DNA from: a bacterium
Lineage (GTDB): Bacteria; Patescibacteriota; Minisyncoccia; Moranbacterales; GWC2-37-73
Direction of reading: 5' to 3'
NCBI GenBank assembly: GCA_003251635.1
Contig: QKEW01000016.1
Span: 1-32,542, forward strand
DNA length: 32,542 nucleotides
Both the position numbers and the translations under genes were made by a program. A model generated the notes under the pieces. That model saw only the letters and a list, made by a program, of their open reading frames with translations. It was not told the DNA's origin and made no database searches. Of this stretch, positions 1 through 9,484 are shown piece by piece (positions within the stretch are counted from its first letter, which is position 1; the number at the start of each line of letters is the position of its first letter).

Positions 1-1278
1 GCTTTTTTCAACATTGATGCGTCCATAACCGAAGTATTGATCAAAACCGACATCTCCCAAGTCATCTGAGTTTTCTTTAAGAATTTTTTCCATCTCTGCA
101 GCTGAAAGATTTGGATTGACTGAAGCCATCAAGGCGACGAGACCGGCTGTTATTGGAGCTGAAAAACTGGTTCCATTCCAAGCACCATAACCACCACCTC
201 TATTAGTTGAATAAATGTAAGATCCAGGAGCTGCTATGTCTACCCAACTGCCATAACTGGAGAAACTAGATTTGGCATCGGTAGAAGTTGTGGCAGAAAC
301 AGCAATGGCATTTTCTATAGCTGCCGGATAAACCGGGGTACTGGTGTTATAATTTCCGGCTGAAGCGATAACCAAAACATCCTTACCATAGGCGTAATCA
401 ATAGCACTTTGCAAAGTTGAGGAATAGCTAGAGCCGCCGTAACTCAAATTTACAACTCGAGAACCATGACTAACTCCATACATTATGCAATTAGCCATAT
501 TTGAATAACTTGCAATCGCGTTAGCATCAGCGATTCTAACCGGAATAATCTTATTATTCCAAGCCACACCCGCTACTCCTAAAGAATTGCCAGTGATAGC
601 CGCTGCACTACCAGCTACCGCAGTTCCATGACCATTAACGTCTTCAAAATTGGTATTGCCATCATAGAAATTATATCCATCCACAAATTTGCTAGCCAAA
701 TCCGGATGATCCGAATCAACTCCAGTATCACAAATAGTTACCGGGCTAGATTCGATTCCCTTGGAGATGTCCCAGCCAGCTGGAGCTGAGATTTTTGGCA
801 AATGCCATTGAGAAGAATAGATTGGGTCGTTGGGAACTTCCATTGGTTCAGCGAGATAGTTTGGTTCAGCATATTCAACGTCACTGTCCTTGGAAAGTTT
901 TTCCAAGACTTTTTCCCTTTTTTCTTTTGAAACTGAAACGACTTTTACTTTAATCTTATCAATTTCTTTCTTTTCTTTAAGCTCATTGTCTTTTAAAATT
1001 TTGTCTTTTTTATCCTTGGAAACACCATCTTTAAATTTCACCAAAAGCTCGTCTTCAACTAACTTAGAACTTTTTGAGCCAGAATCAGCCCAAGAGCTGT
1101 TTTGCAAATTCATATTCACCATCCAAACCAAAGAAACGATTATTCCGGCTACAAAGGCTACAATAACAAAGCCTTTCAAGGTGCTGATTTGTTTTTTCTG
1201 CATCAGGGCCGTTTTTTTCCAAATCCAACTTCGACTTTTTTTCACGGCCTTGTCGATCGGCCTTTTTGTTTTTTTCAT
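1..1278 (-). CDS. S8 family subtilisin-like serine peptidase with N-terminal TM segment and propeptide-like region (C-terminus off the window edge)
   Basis: Own translation of the minus strand from ATG at 1278: MKKTKRPIDKAVKK...; hydrophobic segment; catalytic motifs DTGVDSDHPDL (Asp), NGHGTAVAG (His), WNGTSFSAP (Ser). Missing from the ORF track because it runs off the edge. Confidence 0.92.
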   Translation of the reverse strand, partial: MKKTKRPIDKAVKKSRSWIWKKTALMQKKQISTLKGFVIVAFVAGIIVSLVWMVNMNLQNSSWADSGSKSSKLVEDELLVKFKDGVSKDKKDKILKDNELKEKKEIDKIKVKVVSVSKEKREKVLEKLSKDSDVEYAEPNYLAEPMEVPNDPIYSSQWHLPKISAPAGWDISKGIESSPVTICDTGVDSDHPDLASKFVDGYNFYDGNTNFEDVNGHGTAVAGSAAAITGNSLGVAGVAWNNKIIPVRIADANAIASYSNMANCIMYGVSHGSRVVNLSYGGSSYSSTLQSAIDYAYGKDVLVIASAGNYNTSTPVYPAAIENAIAVSATTSTDAKSSFSSYGSWVDIAAPGSYIYSTNRGGGYGAWNGTSFSAPITAGLVALMASVNPNLSAAEMEKILKENSDDLGDVGFDQYFGYGRINVEKS

Positions 1279-1306
1279 TTTTTTATTTATTATTTATATT
1301 TAATTT

Positions 1307-1750
1307 TTAAATTAATTTTATCATATCCGAAACCGTCACAATCCCTCTGAGAATACCTTTTTCATCCCCAACCGGAATTGTCTTGAAACCAGATTCCTGA
1401 AAAATTTTTATCAAATCCTCTAATTTCAGTTTTGGATCAACATAAAAACACTCTTTGGTCATAATGTCCTCAACGGTTGAATTTGCAACATAGCTAATTG
1501 TCGGATTTTTTTGAGAAACCTTCTCTAAGCTCTCACTGCGGATAAAATCTATGAAAGACGGTAAATAAATATTAGCATTTTCCTTCGAGAAAAAATCCGT
1601 TTCCGAAACTATGCCGATTATTTTGTTTTCATCATCCACAACCGGCAAAGCATGCAATTTTTTTTCTGCCAACAAACTTGCCACTTTTGAAATTTGTTGA
1701 TCGGAGTGAACCGAAAAAACTTCTTTTGTCATTACGTCTTCAACTATCAT
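1307..1750 (-). CDS. Two-CBS-domain protein
   Basis: VEDVMTKEVFSV... and VEDIMTKECFYV..., the tandem CBS pattern. Confidence 0.9.
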   Translation of the reverse strand: MIVEDVMTKEVFSVHSDQQISKVASLLAEKKLHALPVVDDENKIIGIVSETDFFSKENANIYLPSFIDFIRSESLEKVSQKNPTISYVANSTVEDIMTKECFYVDPKLKLEDLIKIFQESGFKTIPVGDEKGILRGIVTVSDMIKLI

Positions 1751-1764
1751 AGATCGTTGATATT

Positions 1765-2676
1765 TTAAATTTTTAGATATCTTTTTATAGCTATAAAACC
1801 ACTGATTACTCCTAGCAGAACTCCGGTCAACATGGTAGCACCTAAAATCCAGAAAAAATTACTAAAATAAAAACTCAACAAATTTCCCTGAGGAATACTG
1901 CCATTGGTTAACGGTGAAATAAAATAGGAGGTACCAAAAAGCAAAATCATCGTCAAAACTCCCGCCACCAATCCATAGAAAACTCCTTCAAAAACAAAAG
2001 GCATGCGGATGTACAAATTTGAGGCCCCAACCAAGCGCATAACTTCAAATTCTTGTTTATGCGAATACATCGTAATCCTGATAGCGTTAAAGGTTATCAA
2101 AATTCCAATAACTACAAAAGCCAGGCCAAAAATCAAGCCAATTTTACGCGACATTAAAACTATTTCAGACAAGCGATCAATTGTCTTTTTATTTTCAATA
2201 TAGTTAACACTACTGATATCTTCTTTAAAATAAGAATCCTCGACTGATCTCACGATCTGTTCATATTGTTCCGGATTATTAGCCCTAATCACGATAGAGG
2301 CTGGCAAAGGATTTTCACCAATTTCTTCCAGGGCCTTATTGATCATTTCAGTATTAGAACTAAGAGCCAACAAATCCTCCAAAGCTTTGTCTTTAGAAAT
2401 ATAATCAACTGATTTTATTTCTTCATAATCCGCTAATTTATCCTTAATCTCAATAATTTTAGACTCTTCTACTCCAGGATTAAAATATACGCTGACATTG
2501 ATCTTATCTTGCAAGCTAACAATGATCAAATTAGCCGTAAGGCCCAGTACTACCGTAACGCTGATAATATAGAGAGATGTCGCTAAAATACTCACCGTAG
2601 CAAAAGTCAACCAACCATTTCGATAAAAATTGGTCATCCCCTCTTTAAATGTTCGCACTAATTTTAGCCACTTCAT
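1765..2676 (-). CDS. ftsX: Cell division protein FtsX (permease-like)
   Basis: N-terminal TM, extracytoplasmic domain, three C-terminal TMs; YSHKQEFEVMRLVGAS motif; next to ftsE. Confidence 0.93.
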   Translation of the reverse strand: MKWLKLVRTFKEGMTNFYRNGWLTFATVSILATSLYIISVTVVLGLTANLIIVSLQDKINVSVYFNPGVEESKIIEIKDKLADYEEIKSVDYISKDKALEDLLALSSNTEMINKALEEIGENPLPASIVIRANNPEQYEQIVRSVEDSYFKEDISSVNYIENKKTIDRLSEIVLMSRKIGLIFGLAFVVIGILITFNAIRITMYSHKQEFEVMRLVGASNLYIRMPFVFEGVFYGLVAGVLTMILLFGTSYFISPLTNGSIPQGNLLSFYFSNFFWILGATMLTGVLLGVISGFIAIKRYLKI

Positions 2677-2729
2677 ATATTTAAATCCTAGTTTGTTTTT
2701 GTAATTTATTTTTTAGTATTTTTTTAAGT

Positions 2730-3404
2730 TCAATACCTCCCCTTAATTTCATCGCTGACTATCTTGCCATTCTCCAATCGAATAACTCTTTTTTCAATTT
2801 TATCCACCATTTCTTTGTTGTGAGTTGCCAAAACTATAGTTGTTCCCAGGCCATTGATTTTTAGAAGCAATTGAGTGATATCCCAGGTTGAGTCCGGATC
2901 CAAATTACCAGACGGTTCATCTGCCAAAATAACTTGCGGATTACAAACCAAAGCTCGAGCCAAAGAAATTTTTTGTTTCTCTCCTCCGCTTAATTGATGC
3001 GGGTATTTTTCCATTTTATCCGTCATTCCAACTATGTCCAAAATTTCAGGAACCTTTTCAGCAATATTTTCATTAGTCTCACCGAAAACTTCAAGAGCAT
3101 AAGCTACATTTTCAAAAACCGTTTTTTTTGGAAGAAGTTTGAAATCCTGAAAAACCGTACCAATATTGCGACGGAAATAAGGCAAGAGTCTTTTTTTGAT
3201 TGAACTGAGAGGCCTTTCGTTGAAATAAACCACACCTTCCGATGGCTGCTCTTCAGCTGAAATTAATTTTAATAAGGTTGACTTGCCGGCACCGCTCTGA
3301 CCTACAACTGAAACAAACTCGCCACTTTCGATGGTTAAATTGACATTGTCCAAAGCTACAAAATTTTCCGGATAAACTTTAGAAACATTTTCAAACTTGA
3401 TCAT
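2730..3404 (-). CDS. ftsE: Cell division ATP-binding protein FtsE
   Basis: Walker A GQSGAGKST, signature LSGGEKQK, Walker B VILADEPSGNLD; upstream of ftsX. Confidence 0.95.
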   Translation of the reverse strand: MIKFENVSKVYPENFVALDNVNLTIESGEFVSVVGQSGAGKSTLLKLISAEEQPSEGVVYFNERPLSSIKKRLLPYFRRNIGTVFQDFKLLPKKTVFENVAYALEVFGETNENIAEKVPEILDIVGMTDKMEKYPHQLSGGEKQKISLARALVCNPQVILADEPSGNLDPDSTWDITQLLLKINGLGTTIVLATHNKEMVDKIEKRVIRLENGKIVSDEIKGRY

Positions 3405-3433
3405 AAGATTTATTTCGAATCCAATTTATATTT

Positions 3434-4538
3434 TTATTTTTTGTTTTGACCAGCTTGCCATTTAAGATAACTCTCCATAAAATCATCCAGATCTCCAGAT
3501 AGAACCTTTTCAGTTTCAACACTTTCTGTTTTAGTTCGATGATCCTTAACCATCTGATAAGGATGCAGGACATAGGATCGAATCTGGCTTCCCCACTCAG
3601 CACTTTGAAAATCTCCCCGCAACTTTCTTTTTTCCTCCTCTTGTTTTTCTAGGAATTTCTGATGAATCCGCGCCTTCAAAACTTTCATGGCCCGCTCCTT
3701 ATTTTGAATTTGTGATCTTTCACTCTGACAAGTCACCACAACCCCCGTTGGCTTGTGAGTAATTCTGACTGCGCTATCGGTCGTATTTACATGCTGCCCC
3801 CCAGCTCCGGAAGAACGATAGGTATCAATTATCAAATCCTGCGGATTTATCTCAACTTCTTCAATTTCTCCAATTACCGGCAAAACTTCTACTAGCGCAA
3901 ATGAAGTTTGGCGCAAGTTATCTGAATTGAAAGGCGAAAGCCTCACCAAACGATGCACACCTGCTTCACTTTGCAAATAACCGTAGGCCCACTCGCCTTC
4001 TATTTCCATCGTCACACTTTTAATTCCAGCTTCCGTACCTCGTGATTCATCAATGATCCTGGCTGAATAACCTTTATTCTCTGCCCAGCGCAAATACATT
4101 CTGAGCAACATTTCGGTCCAATCCTGAGCATCAACCCCGCCAGCCCCTGCATGAATGGCTAAAATCACACCAGCGCGATCATATTTGCCACCAAGCAACA
4201 ATTGAAATTCCAATTTATCCAAATCCTCTCTAATTTTTTCTATTTGATTTTCAATTTCCTCCTTTTCTGAATCATCCAGACTTTCAAGCAAATCCACATA
4301 TTCCGCCAGATCCGAAATTTGTTTTTCCAACTTTTCAAAATCATTAATCTCTTTTTGTAAGGACTCCAGTTTTTTCATTAACTTTCCAGCCTCCTGCGGA
4401 TCATTCCAAAAACCTTCCCTGATTGAGACTTTTTCCAAATCCAAAACTTCTCGCTTCTTTTCTTCCAAGTCAAAGACATTCCCGCAGCGGCGGGATCTTA
4501 TCTTGCAAATCTTTCAATTCTTGTTTAACTTCTTTCAT
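3434..4538 (-). CDS. prfB: Peptide chain release factor 2, expressed through a programmed +1 frameshift
   Basis: GGQHVNTTDSAVRITH motif. Frame 0 from ATG 4538: MKEVKQELKDLQDKIPPLRECL then TGA (4472-4470) in context CTT TGA C; the +1 frame continues DLEEKKREVLDLEKVSIREGFWNDP. The track start at 4468 is an artefact (TTG codon just after the shift). Confidence 0.95.
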
Positions 4539-4608
4539 TGCAACCTTGCCTTAATTTTCCAATGCTTTTATATTTTATTATTTTGATATTTTTATTATAC
4601 CACAAATT

Positions 4609-5352
4609 TTATTCTAGAAAAAGCATTGTCCACATCACAAAAATTCCCAAAACAAAAAAAGCCACTTGATTGAAGGATTGGGCGAAAGTTTGAGTTTTTT
4701 TCTTGTGAAGTTCCGGAATCATGTCAGCCATGGCGATATAGATAAAGCCGCCAGCCGCAAAAGGCACTAAAAATAGAGTGACTCTATCTTGAGCCAAACT
4801 GACCAATAAAACCAAACCAGCACCCAAAAAAGCAGTCAGAGCGCTGAAAAAATTGTAGAGCAAGGCCTTGCCTTTGGAAAATCCGTCATGGAGCAGTACC
4901 CCAAAATCCCCAATCTCTTGCGGAACCTCATGGAAGAAAACCGCCAAAGTAGTCGCAACTCCGACCGGGACACTAATCAAGAAACTAGCCGCAATAATCA
5001 TGCCATCGAGAAAATTATGAAAACCGTCACCAATCAAAATCATGTAAGACAAAATATGTGAATGCTCTGGGCAATCAACTTCGTGGCAGTGTCGCCAATA
5101 AATTATTTTTTCCAAAACAAAAAAAGAGAGGATTCCACTCAAGATGAAAATGGAAACCCAAGAACTTCCATGATCCAAGCTTCCCGGGATTAAATGGATG
5201 AAAGCGTCGCCCAAAAGCGTGCCCGCCGAAAAGCTAACCAACAAAATCAAAATCCGCTCAAGACGTTTTTCGCCCAAAGTCAAAGTCACGACTCCAACCA
5301 AGGAAGCTAGACTAATCAATAAAACACTAAGAAAAATATAAAACCAAAGCAT
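4609..5352 (-). CDS. ZIP family metal transporter
   Basis: Multi-TM; FSAGTLLGDAFIHLIP, GDGFHNFLDGMIIAASF, FFHEVPQEIGDF motifs typical of ZIP. Confidence 0.92.
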   Translation of the reverse strand: MLWFYIFLSVLLISLASLVGVVTLTLGEKRLERILILLVSFSAGTLLGDAFIHLIPGSLDHGSSWVSIFILSGILSFFVLEKIIYWRHCHEVDCPEHSHILSYMILIGDGFHNFLDGMIIAASFLISVPVGVATTLAVFFHEVPQEIGDFGVLLHDGFSKGKALLYNFFSALTAFLGAGLVLLVSLAQDRVTLFLVPFAAGGFIYIAMADMIPELHKKKTQTFAQSFNQVAFFVLGIFVMWTMLFLE

Positions 5353-5358
5353 ATCAAC

Positions 5359-5880
5359 CTATTTCAAATACTTCTCAATCAAAATTCCGTGATCGCCTTC
5401 AACTTGGGTCAAGGCTGTGAAGAAAATTTTGATTGGTTGTTCAATAGCTTGTTTGGCAAAATCAACATAGAGTTTTTGTGCATGATCTTCCAATTCCAAA
5501 GTCTTTTTGAAATTCTCCACATCTTCAGTTGAGCAAGCTTCCTCTCCCGAAGCAGGCATTTCGATCTTTAAGATTTTGGTCACAATGACTGCGTGTTCCA
5601 ATTCAATCTTAGCCAAGCGTTTGTACATGGCTTTGATTTCATAGGTTGAGGCCTGATTGGCCATGCAAAGATAAATCGCATTAGCTTTGATTTCCAAATC
5701 CAAAGTTTCCAGCAAGTTTTTGCGCGAAACCTCACTAACTTCAACTTGCTGATTCACAATTGGGTTAGCTTCATTTCCGTCTTTGATAAAACTCATTCGC
5801 GCCCCACAAAATGGACAATTATGCGGCTTAGCTTCGCCAATATAGGCATCTCCACAAATTTCACAAATAAACGTCTGCAT
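5359..5880 (-). CDS. Reverse rubrerythrin (N-terminal rubredoxin-like + ferritin-like di-iron domain)
   Basis: CEICGDAY...CPFCGA at the N-terminus followed by a four-helix domain with E/ExxH motifs (KIELEHAV, QVEGDHG). Confidence 0.85.
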   Translation of the reverse strand: MQTFICEICGDAYIGEAKPHNCPFCGARMSFIKDGNEANPIVNQQVEVSEVSRKNLLETLDLEIKANAIYLCMANQASTYEIKAMYKRLAKIELEHAVIVTKILKIEMPASGEEACSTEDVENFKKTLELEDHAQKLYVDFAKQAIEQPIKIFFTALTQVEGDHGILIEKYLK

Positions 5881-5915
5881 AGTTTTTTATTTTAATTATT
5901 AGAACTTATTCAATG

Positions 5916-5988
5916 AGCCACCTATCAGGATTGAACTGATGACCTATGCGTTACGAGTGCATTGCTCTACCAACTGAGCTAAGGTGGC
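5916..5988 (-). tRNA. tRNA-Thr (anticodon CGT)
   Basis: Cloverleaf on minus strand: GCCACCT TA GCTCAGTTGGTAGAGC A ATGCA CTCGTAA CGCAT AGGTC ATCAG TTCAATC CTGAT AGGTGGC T; CCA not encoded. Confidence 0.92.
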
Positions 5989-6001
5989 TTGTGCATTGCT
6001 C

Positions 6002-6044
6002 GGACCCTGCCTACCGGCAGGCAGGCCTGTCCGCCTTGGGCGGA
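6002..6044. repeat. GC-rich double-hairpin element inside a partial tRNA-Thr duplication
   Basis: CCTGCC-TACC-GGCAGG and TCCGCC-TTG-GGCGGA stems; flanked by gtgcattgctc (5991-6001) and aactgagcta (6045-6054), both copied from the tRNA gene. Confidence 0.75.
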
Positions 6045-6076
6045 AACTGAGCTACATCAGCAAACGTCCCGTCAGT

Positions 6077-6988
6077 TTAGCTAATTTGCGATTTTTTGAC
6101 AAGCCGGGCCACATTCTCCTCTACCGCTCTTTGAATTTCACCGATTACGTGCTGATTGTCCGGATTTTTGAAAAGATGCTTGAAGCGGCCTTGAGTTTTT
6201 AAAAATTCTTCAATCGGCTTGGGATTTTCGTTGATATAGTTAATCTTATATTTTCCATCTTCAATTTCATAGAGCGGCCAAAAATTAGTCTCCACAGCTA
6301 ACTTGGCCACGTTGACATATTGCGAAGTTGGATATTTCCAAACCTGGGTGCAAGGTTGCAAAACTAAAAGAAATGTCGGCCCTTCAATTTCCAAAGCCTT
6401 TCGAGCTTTTTTTTCTAGGTCTGCCAAATTTCCAACCGAAGCCTGGGCTAAATATTTCAAACCATGTCCATTGATGATTTCCATCAGATCTTTTCTTTGA
6501 CGAACTTTACCAAAAGATTCTTTACCAGCTGGCTCAGTTTCCGTATCCGCACCATAAGGGGTTGCACCCGACCGCTGCCCGCCAGTATTCATATAACCGC
6601 CATTGTCATAACAAACATAAAGAAAATCATGGCCGCGCTCAAGTGCGCCGGAAAGCGATTGTAATCCGATATCCGTGGTTCCACCATCTCCACCAAAAAC
6701 CACCAATTTAGCTTTCTTTTTGATTTTGCCTTTTTTTAAAAGAATTTTTTGAGCCGCTTCTACTCCAGACATTGTAGCTGCTGCATTTTCAAAAGCATTA
6801 TGAATAAAAGGAACCTTCCAAGCTGTGTAGGGATAGATCGTAGTGGTTACTTCAAGACAACCGGTTGCACTGGCCACAATTATTGGATCTTCAGTTGCCC
6901 CCAAAACGGTTCGCACAATGGCCGGAATCCCACATCCTGCGCATGTGCTGTGCCCTGGGGCTAATTTTTCAGTTAGTTTTTTATTCAT
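6077..6988 (-). CDS. porB: 2-oxoacid (probably pyruvate):ferredoxin oxidoreductase beta subunit
   Basis: TPP-binding beta subunit: GHSTCAGCGIPAIVRTVL, ATGCLEVTTTIYPYTAW, GGDGGTTDIG. Confidence 0.92.
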   Translation of the reverse strand: MNKKLTEKLAPGHSTCAGCGIPAIVRTVLGATEDPIIVASATGCLEVTTTIYPYTAWKVPFIHNAFENAAATMSGVEAAQKILLKKGKIKKKAKLVVFGGDGGTTDIGLQSLSGALERGHDFLYVCYDNGGYMNTGGQRSGATPYGADTETEPAGKESFGKVRQRKDLMEIINGHGLKYLAQASVGNLADLEKKARKALEIEGPTFLLVLQPCTQVWKYPTSQYVNVAKLAVETNFWPLYEIEDGKYKINYINENPKPIEEFLKTQGRFKHLFKNPDNQHVIGEIQRAVEENVARLVKKSQIS

Positions 6989-6999
6989 AAAGCAAAAAG

Positions 7000-8190
7000 T
7001 TATTTCAAATATTTAACTCTGTCAGAAATATTTCCCTTTTCCAAATCGGCAAAAACTTTCTCAATCTGTTTTTGAAAAGTATCCCGTCCGCCTAAGCCAT
7101 AAGTGTAACTGGCCACTTCGATTTTACGCCCAGTGGCGTGGTAGACTCCATTAACCACTTCAGTGTAAAGCGGCGGATAGGCTCCTACTGACATCGCCCG
7201 ATCCAAAACAGCAATCCTTTTAGCATGCGCCAATTTTTCTCCAATTTTTTGATAATCAAATGGCCGAAAAAGAGTAACGGCAAGCACGCCGACCTTTTTG
7301 CCTTTTTCTCGAAGCCGATCAACCACCTCTTTAACAGTACCAGCCACTGAACCCATAATCACGATAACTTCTTTGGCATCCTTAGTTTCGTATTCTTCAA
7401 AAAAATCATAGTGTCTTTGAAATTCCCGACCAAAATCCCGACAAATTCGCTGGAATTCATTTTTTGTCTTGAGAAAATCTTTTTGCTGATCGACACGGAA
7501 ATCAAAATAACTGTCTTGCAAAGCCAATGGTCCAAAACTAACTGGGTTTTTCAAATTGAGCAAGAAGTTTTGAGGCTGATAAACGCCGACAAAATCCTCA
7601 ATTTCATCATCCGGCAAAAGTTCAACTCTCTCAGTGGTGTGCGAAGTTTGAAATCCATCCATAACTACCATAACCGGAAAACGAGTTTCTTCCGCCAACT
7701 TTAGACCGATAAAACCCAAATCATAAACTTCTTGAGCATTTTGCGCAAAAATCTGAATCCAGCCACTGTCGCGCACCGCCATTACATCCCCATGTTCTCC
7801 ATGAATATTAATTGGGGCCGAAAGCGCCCGGGCACTTACATACATCAGCGACGGCAGACGGAGTCCGCTGGCGATGTAGAGAATTTCGTGCATCAAAGCC
7901 AGGCCTTGGGAACTGGTGGCTGTGACTGTTCGTGCTCCAGCCGCTTGAGCCCCAACCACCGCACTCATGGCGCTGTGTTCTGACTCAACTTGAATAATTT
8001 CCGCGTTGACTTTACCGTCAGCTTTCATTTTAGCAAAAGTCTCAATAATCGGAGTCTGGGGAGTGATCGGGTAAACTGCCATAACGTCCGGTTGAATTTG
8101 TCGCAAAGCCTCAGCCGCAGCCGCTCCGCCAGTCAGAGCCCTGACTAAATGCTTCTCCTGTTTTGATTTTGAATATAATTTATTTAACAT
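7000..8190 (-). CDS. porA: 2-oxoacid (probably pyruvate):ferredoxin oxidoreductase alpha subunit
   Basis: AVYPITPQTPIIE, VESEHSAMSAVVGAQAAGARTVTATSSQGLALMHE. Confidence 0.93.
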   Translation of the reverse strand: MLNKLYSKSKQEKHLVRALTGGAAAAEALRQIQPDVMAVYPITPQTPIIETFAKMKADGKVNAEIIQVESEHSAMSAVVGAQAAGARTVTATSSQGLALMHEILYIASGLRLPSLMYVSARALSAPINIHGEHGDVMAVRDSGWIQIFAQNAQEVYDLGFIGLKLAEETRFPVMVVMDGFQTSHTTERVELLPDDEIEDFVGVYQPQNFLLNLKNPVSFGPLALQDSYFDFRVDQQKDFLKTKNEFQRICRDFGREFQRHYDFFEEYETKDAKEVIVIMGSVAGTVKEVVDRLREKGKKVGVLAVTLFRPFDYQKIGEKLAHAKRIAVLDRAMSVGAYPPLYTEVVNGVYHATGRKIEVASYTYGLGGRDTFQKQIEKVFADLEKGNISDRVKYLK

Positions 8191-8193
8191 AAT

Positions 8194-8484
8194 TTATTTT
8201 TTCATACTGATAGCCTTAACCGGACAAACCTCAGCACAAACCCCACAGCCTTTGCAAAATTCCAAATCAACGTGAGCTAATTCTTTTTCCCGAAAATTTT
8301 CCTGTGAAACTTCTTTTTCCTCAGCAGCTCGCTTCTTCATCTCAATACAAGCATCCGGACAAAATCTCACGCAAGTTTCGCAACCAATACATTTAGCCGG
8401 ATCAACTTCCGGTTTCAAATAACCCCAGTCGCCCGTCTTTGGAGCTTTTTTCAGATCATTTTTAATTATTGCGCCTTCTTCCAT
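8194..8484 (-). CDS. porD: 2-oxoacid:ferredoxin oxidoreductase delta subunit (2x[4Fe-4S])
   Basis: CIGCETCVRFCPDAC and CKGCGVCAEVCPVKA; located between alpha and gamma subunits. Confidence 0.92.
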   Translation of the reverse strand: MEEGAIIKNDLKKAPKTGDWGYLKPEVDPAKCIGCETCVRFCPDACIEMKKRAAEEKEVSQENFREKELAHVDLEFCKGCGVCAEVCPVKAISMKK

Positions 8485-8505
8485 TTTTTTGTTTTTAAAA
8501 ATAAA

Positions 8506-9072
8506 TCACAAGGCATCATGCCCAGCCCAAATAGCTGCAATATTTTTCTCTGTCAAATCCTGACCAAGTTTTGAAGTAAAGTAATGACGAAAAATTCCAG
8601 TCAAAGTTTCCATGGAAACCACTTCCATGACTTTTATTAGCTTACCCAACAACACCGCATTAGGATTAGCATTACCAGTTAAATCCAAAGCGATAGCTGT
8701 TGCATCGATCAAATGAAAACTGCCATTGAAATTCGGCAACTTCTTTTTCATTTCTTCTTTGGAAAGCTTTGAATTGATGATTAAAAATCCATTTTCATTT
8801 AAATTCTCAATGACCTCACTCCCACCCATAACAGTTTCATCCATCACAATCACAATGTCCGGCTTGATGATCGGCTCTTGAGTTCGAATCTCCTTTTCAG
8901 AAATACGCAAAAACATCTTGGTTGGGGCTCCGCTACGCTCCGGTCCAAAAAACGGAAAAGCTTTCACAAACTTTCCCTCTTCCACGGCCGAGTGCGCCAA
9001 AAGCTCGGAAGCCGTCTTAGCTCCCTGCCCACCTCGTGCCAAAAAAATTATTCCAAAAGATTCTTTTTCCAT
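8506..9072 (-). CDS. porG: 2-oxoacid:ferredoxin oxidoreductase gamma subunit
   Basis: ARGGQGAKTASELLAHSAVEEGKFVKAFPFFGPERSGAP; ATG at 9072 preferred over the TTG at 9078. Confidence 0.92.
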   Translation of the reverse strand: MEKESFGIIFLARGGQGAKTASELLAHSAVEEGKFVKAFPFFGPERSGAPTKMFLRISEKEIRTQEPIIKPDIVIVMDETVMGGSEVIENLNENGFLIINSKLSKEEMKKKLPNFNGSFHLIDATAIALDLTGNANPNAVLLGKLIKVMEVVSMETLTGIFRHYFTSKLGQDLTEKNIAAIWAGHDAL

Positions 9073-9110
9073 ATGCAAAGTATACCATAAAAAAAATTTA
9101 AAAAAAATCC

Positions 9111-9130
9111 CTTGAAAATTATTTCAAGGT
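9111..9130 (-). terminator. Rho-independent terminator (minus)
   Basis: CCTTGAAA-TAAT-TTTCAAGG followed by GATTTTTTTT on the minus strand, downstream of the 9155-9484 gene. Confidence 0.7.
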
Positions 9131-9154
9131 AAAAAATGCATTTATTTCAAATGG

Positions 9155-9484
9155 CTATAAAGTTAAAATGAGTCGATTGCGATTATTTTCCCGCAATTGA
9201 TCGGAAAAAATGAAAACGAGTTTATTTTCATCAATCGACTCAATGGACTCATAAATAGGAGCCCAAACTTTTCCCGTAAAATTAGGCACTTCACTCCAAT
9301 TACCCCTCTGGGCTTTAATCTCGACCTGGCCAAAAACAAACTCGCCCACGGAATCCTTGATCAAATCAAAACCTTCCAGTTTTCCGCGAAGTTCTAGGTC
9401 ATTCCAAATAAACCTAACACCCAATTCTTTGCCAAAAGTAATTCCGTTGGCAAGAATCTTTCTCATTGCCTCTCCTAAGTTCAT
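9155..9484 (-). CDS. Hypothetical protein
   Basis: 109-aa ORF with GGAGAG SD-like sequence before the ATG and a terminator downstream. Confidence 0.75.
   Translation of the reverse strand: MNLGEAMRKILANGITFGKELGVRFIWNDLELRGKLEGFDLIKDSVGEFVFGQVEIKAQRGNWSEVPNFTGKVWAPIYESIESIDENKLVFIFSDQLRENNRNRLILTL

Noticed and set aside
890-1350. Plus-strand ORFs 890..1303 and 1102..1350
   Set aside because: Antisense to the S8 peptidase gene, which has clear catalytic motifs; low-complexity Phe/Ser/Leu translation typical of shadow ORFs.
3391-3603. Minus-strand ORF MLSGEARFDPMSCILIRW...
   Set aside because: Alternate-frame ORF overlapping the prfB 3' end; no coding evidence.
4470-4472. In-frame TGA in prfB as evidence of UGA recoding to glycine (as in Gracilibacteria/Absconditabacteria)
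   Set aside because: The CTT TGA C context and the +1-frame RF2 homology identify it as the standard programmed frameshift; RF2 presence implies TGA is a stop.
5984-6202. Plus-strand ORF MACALLGPCLPAGRPVRLGRK...
   Set aside because: Translation of the GC-rich hairpin repeat and the antisense of porB; no independent coding evidence.
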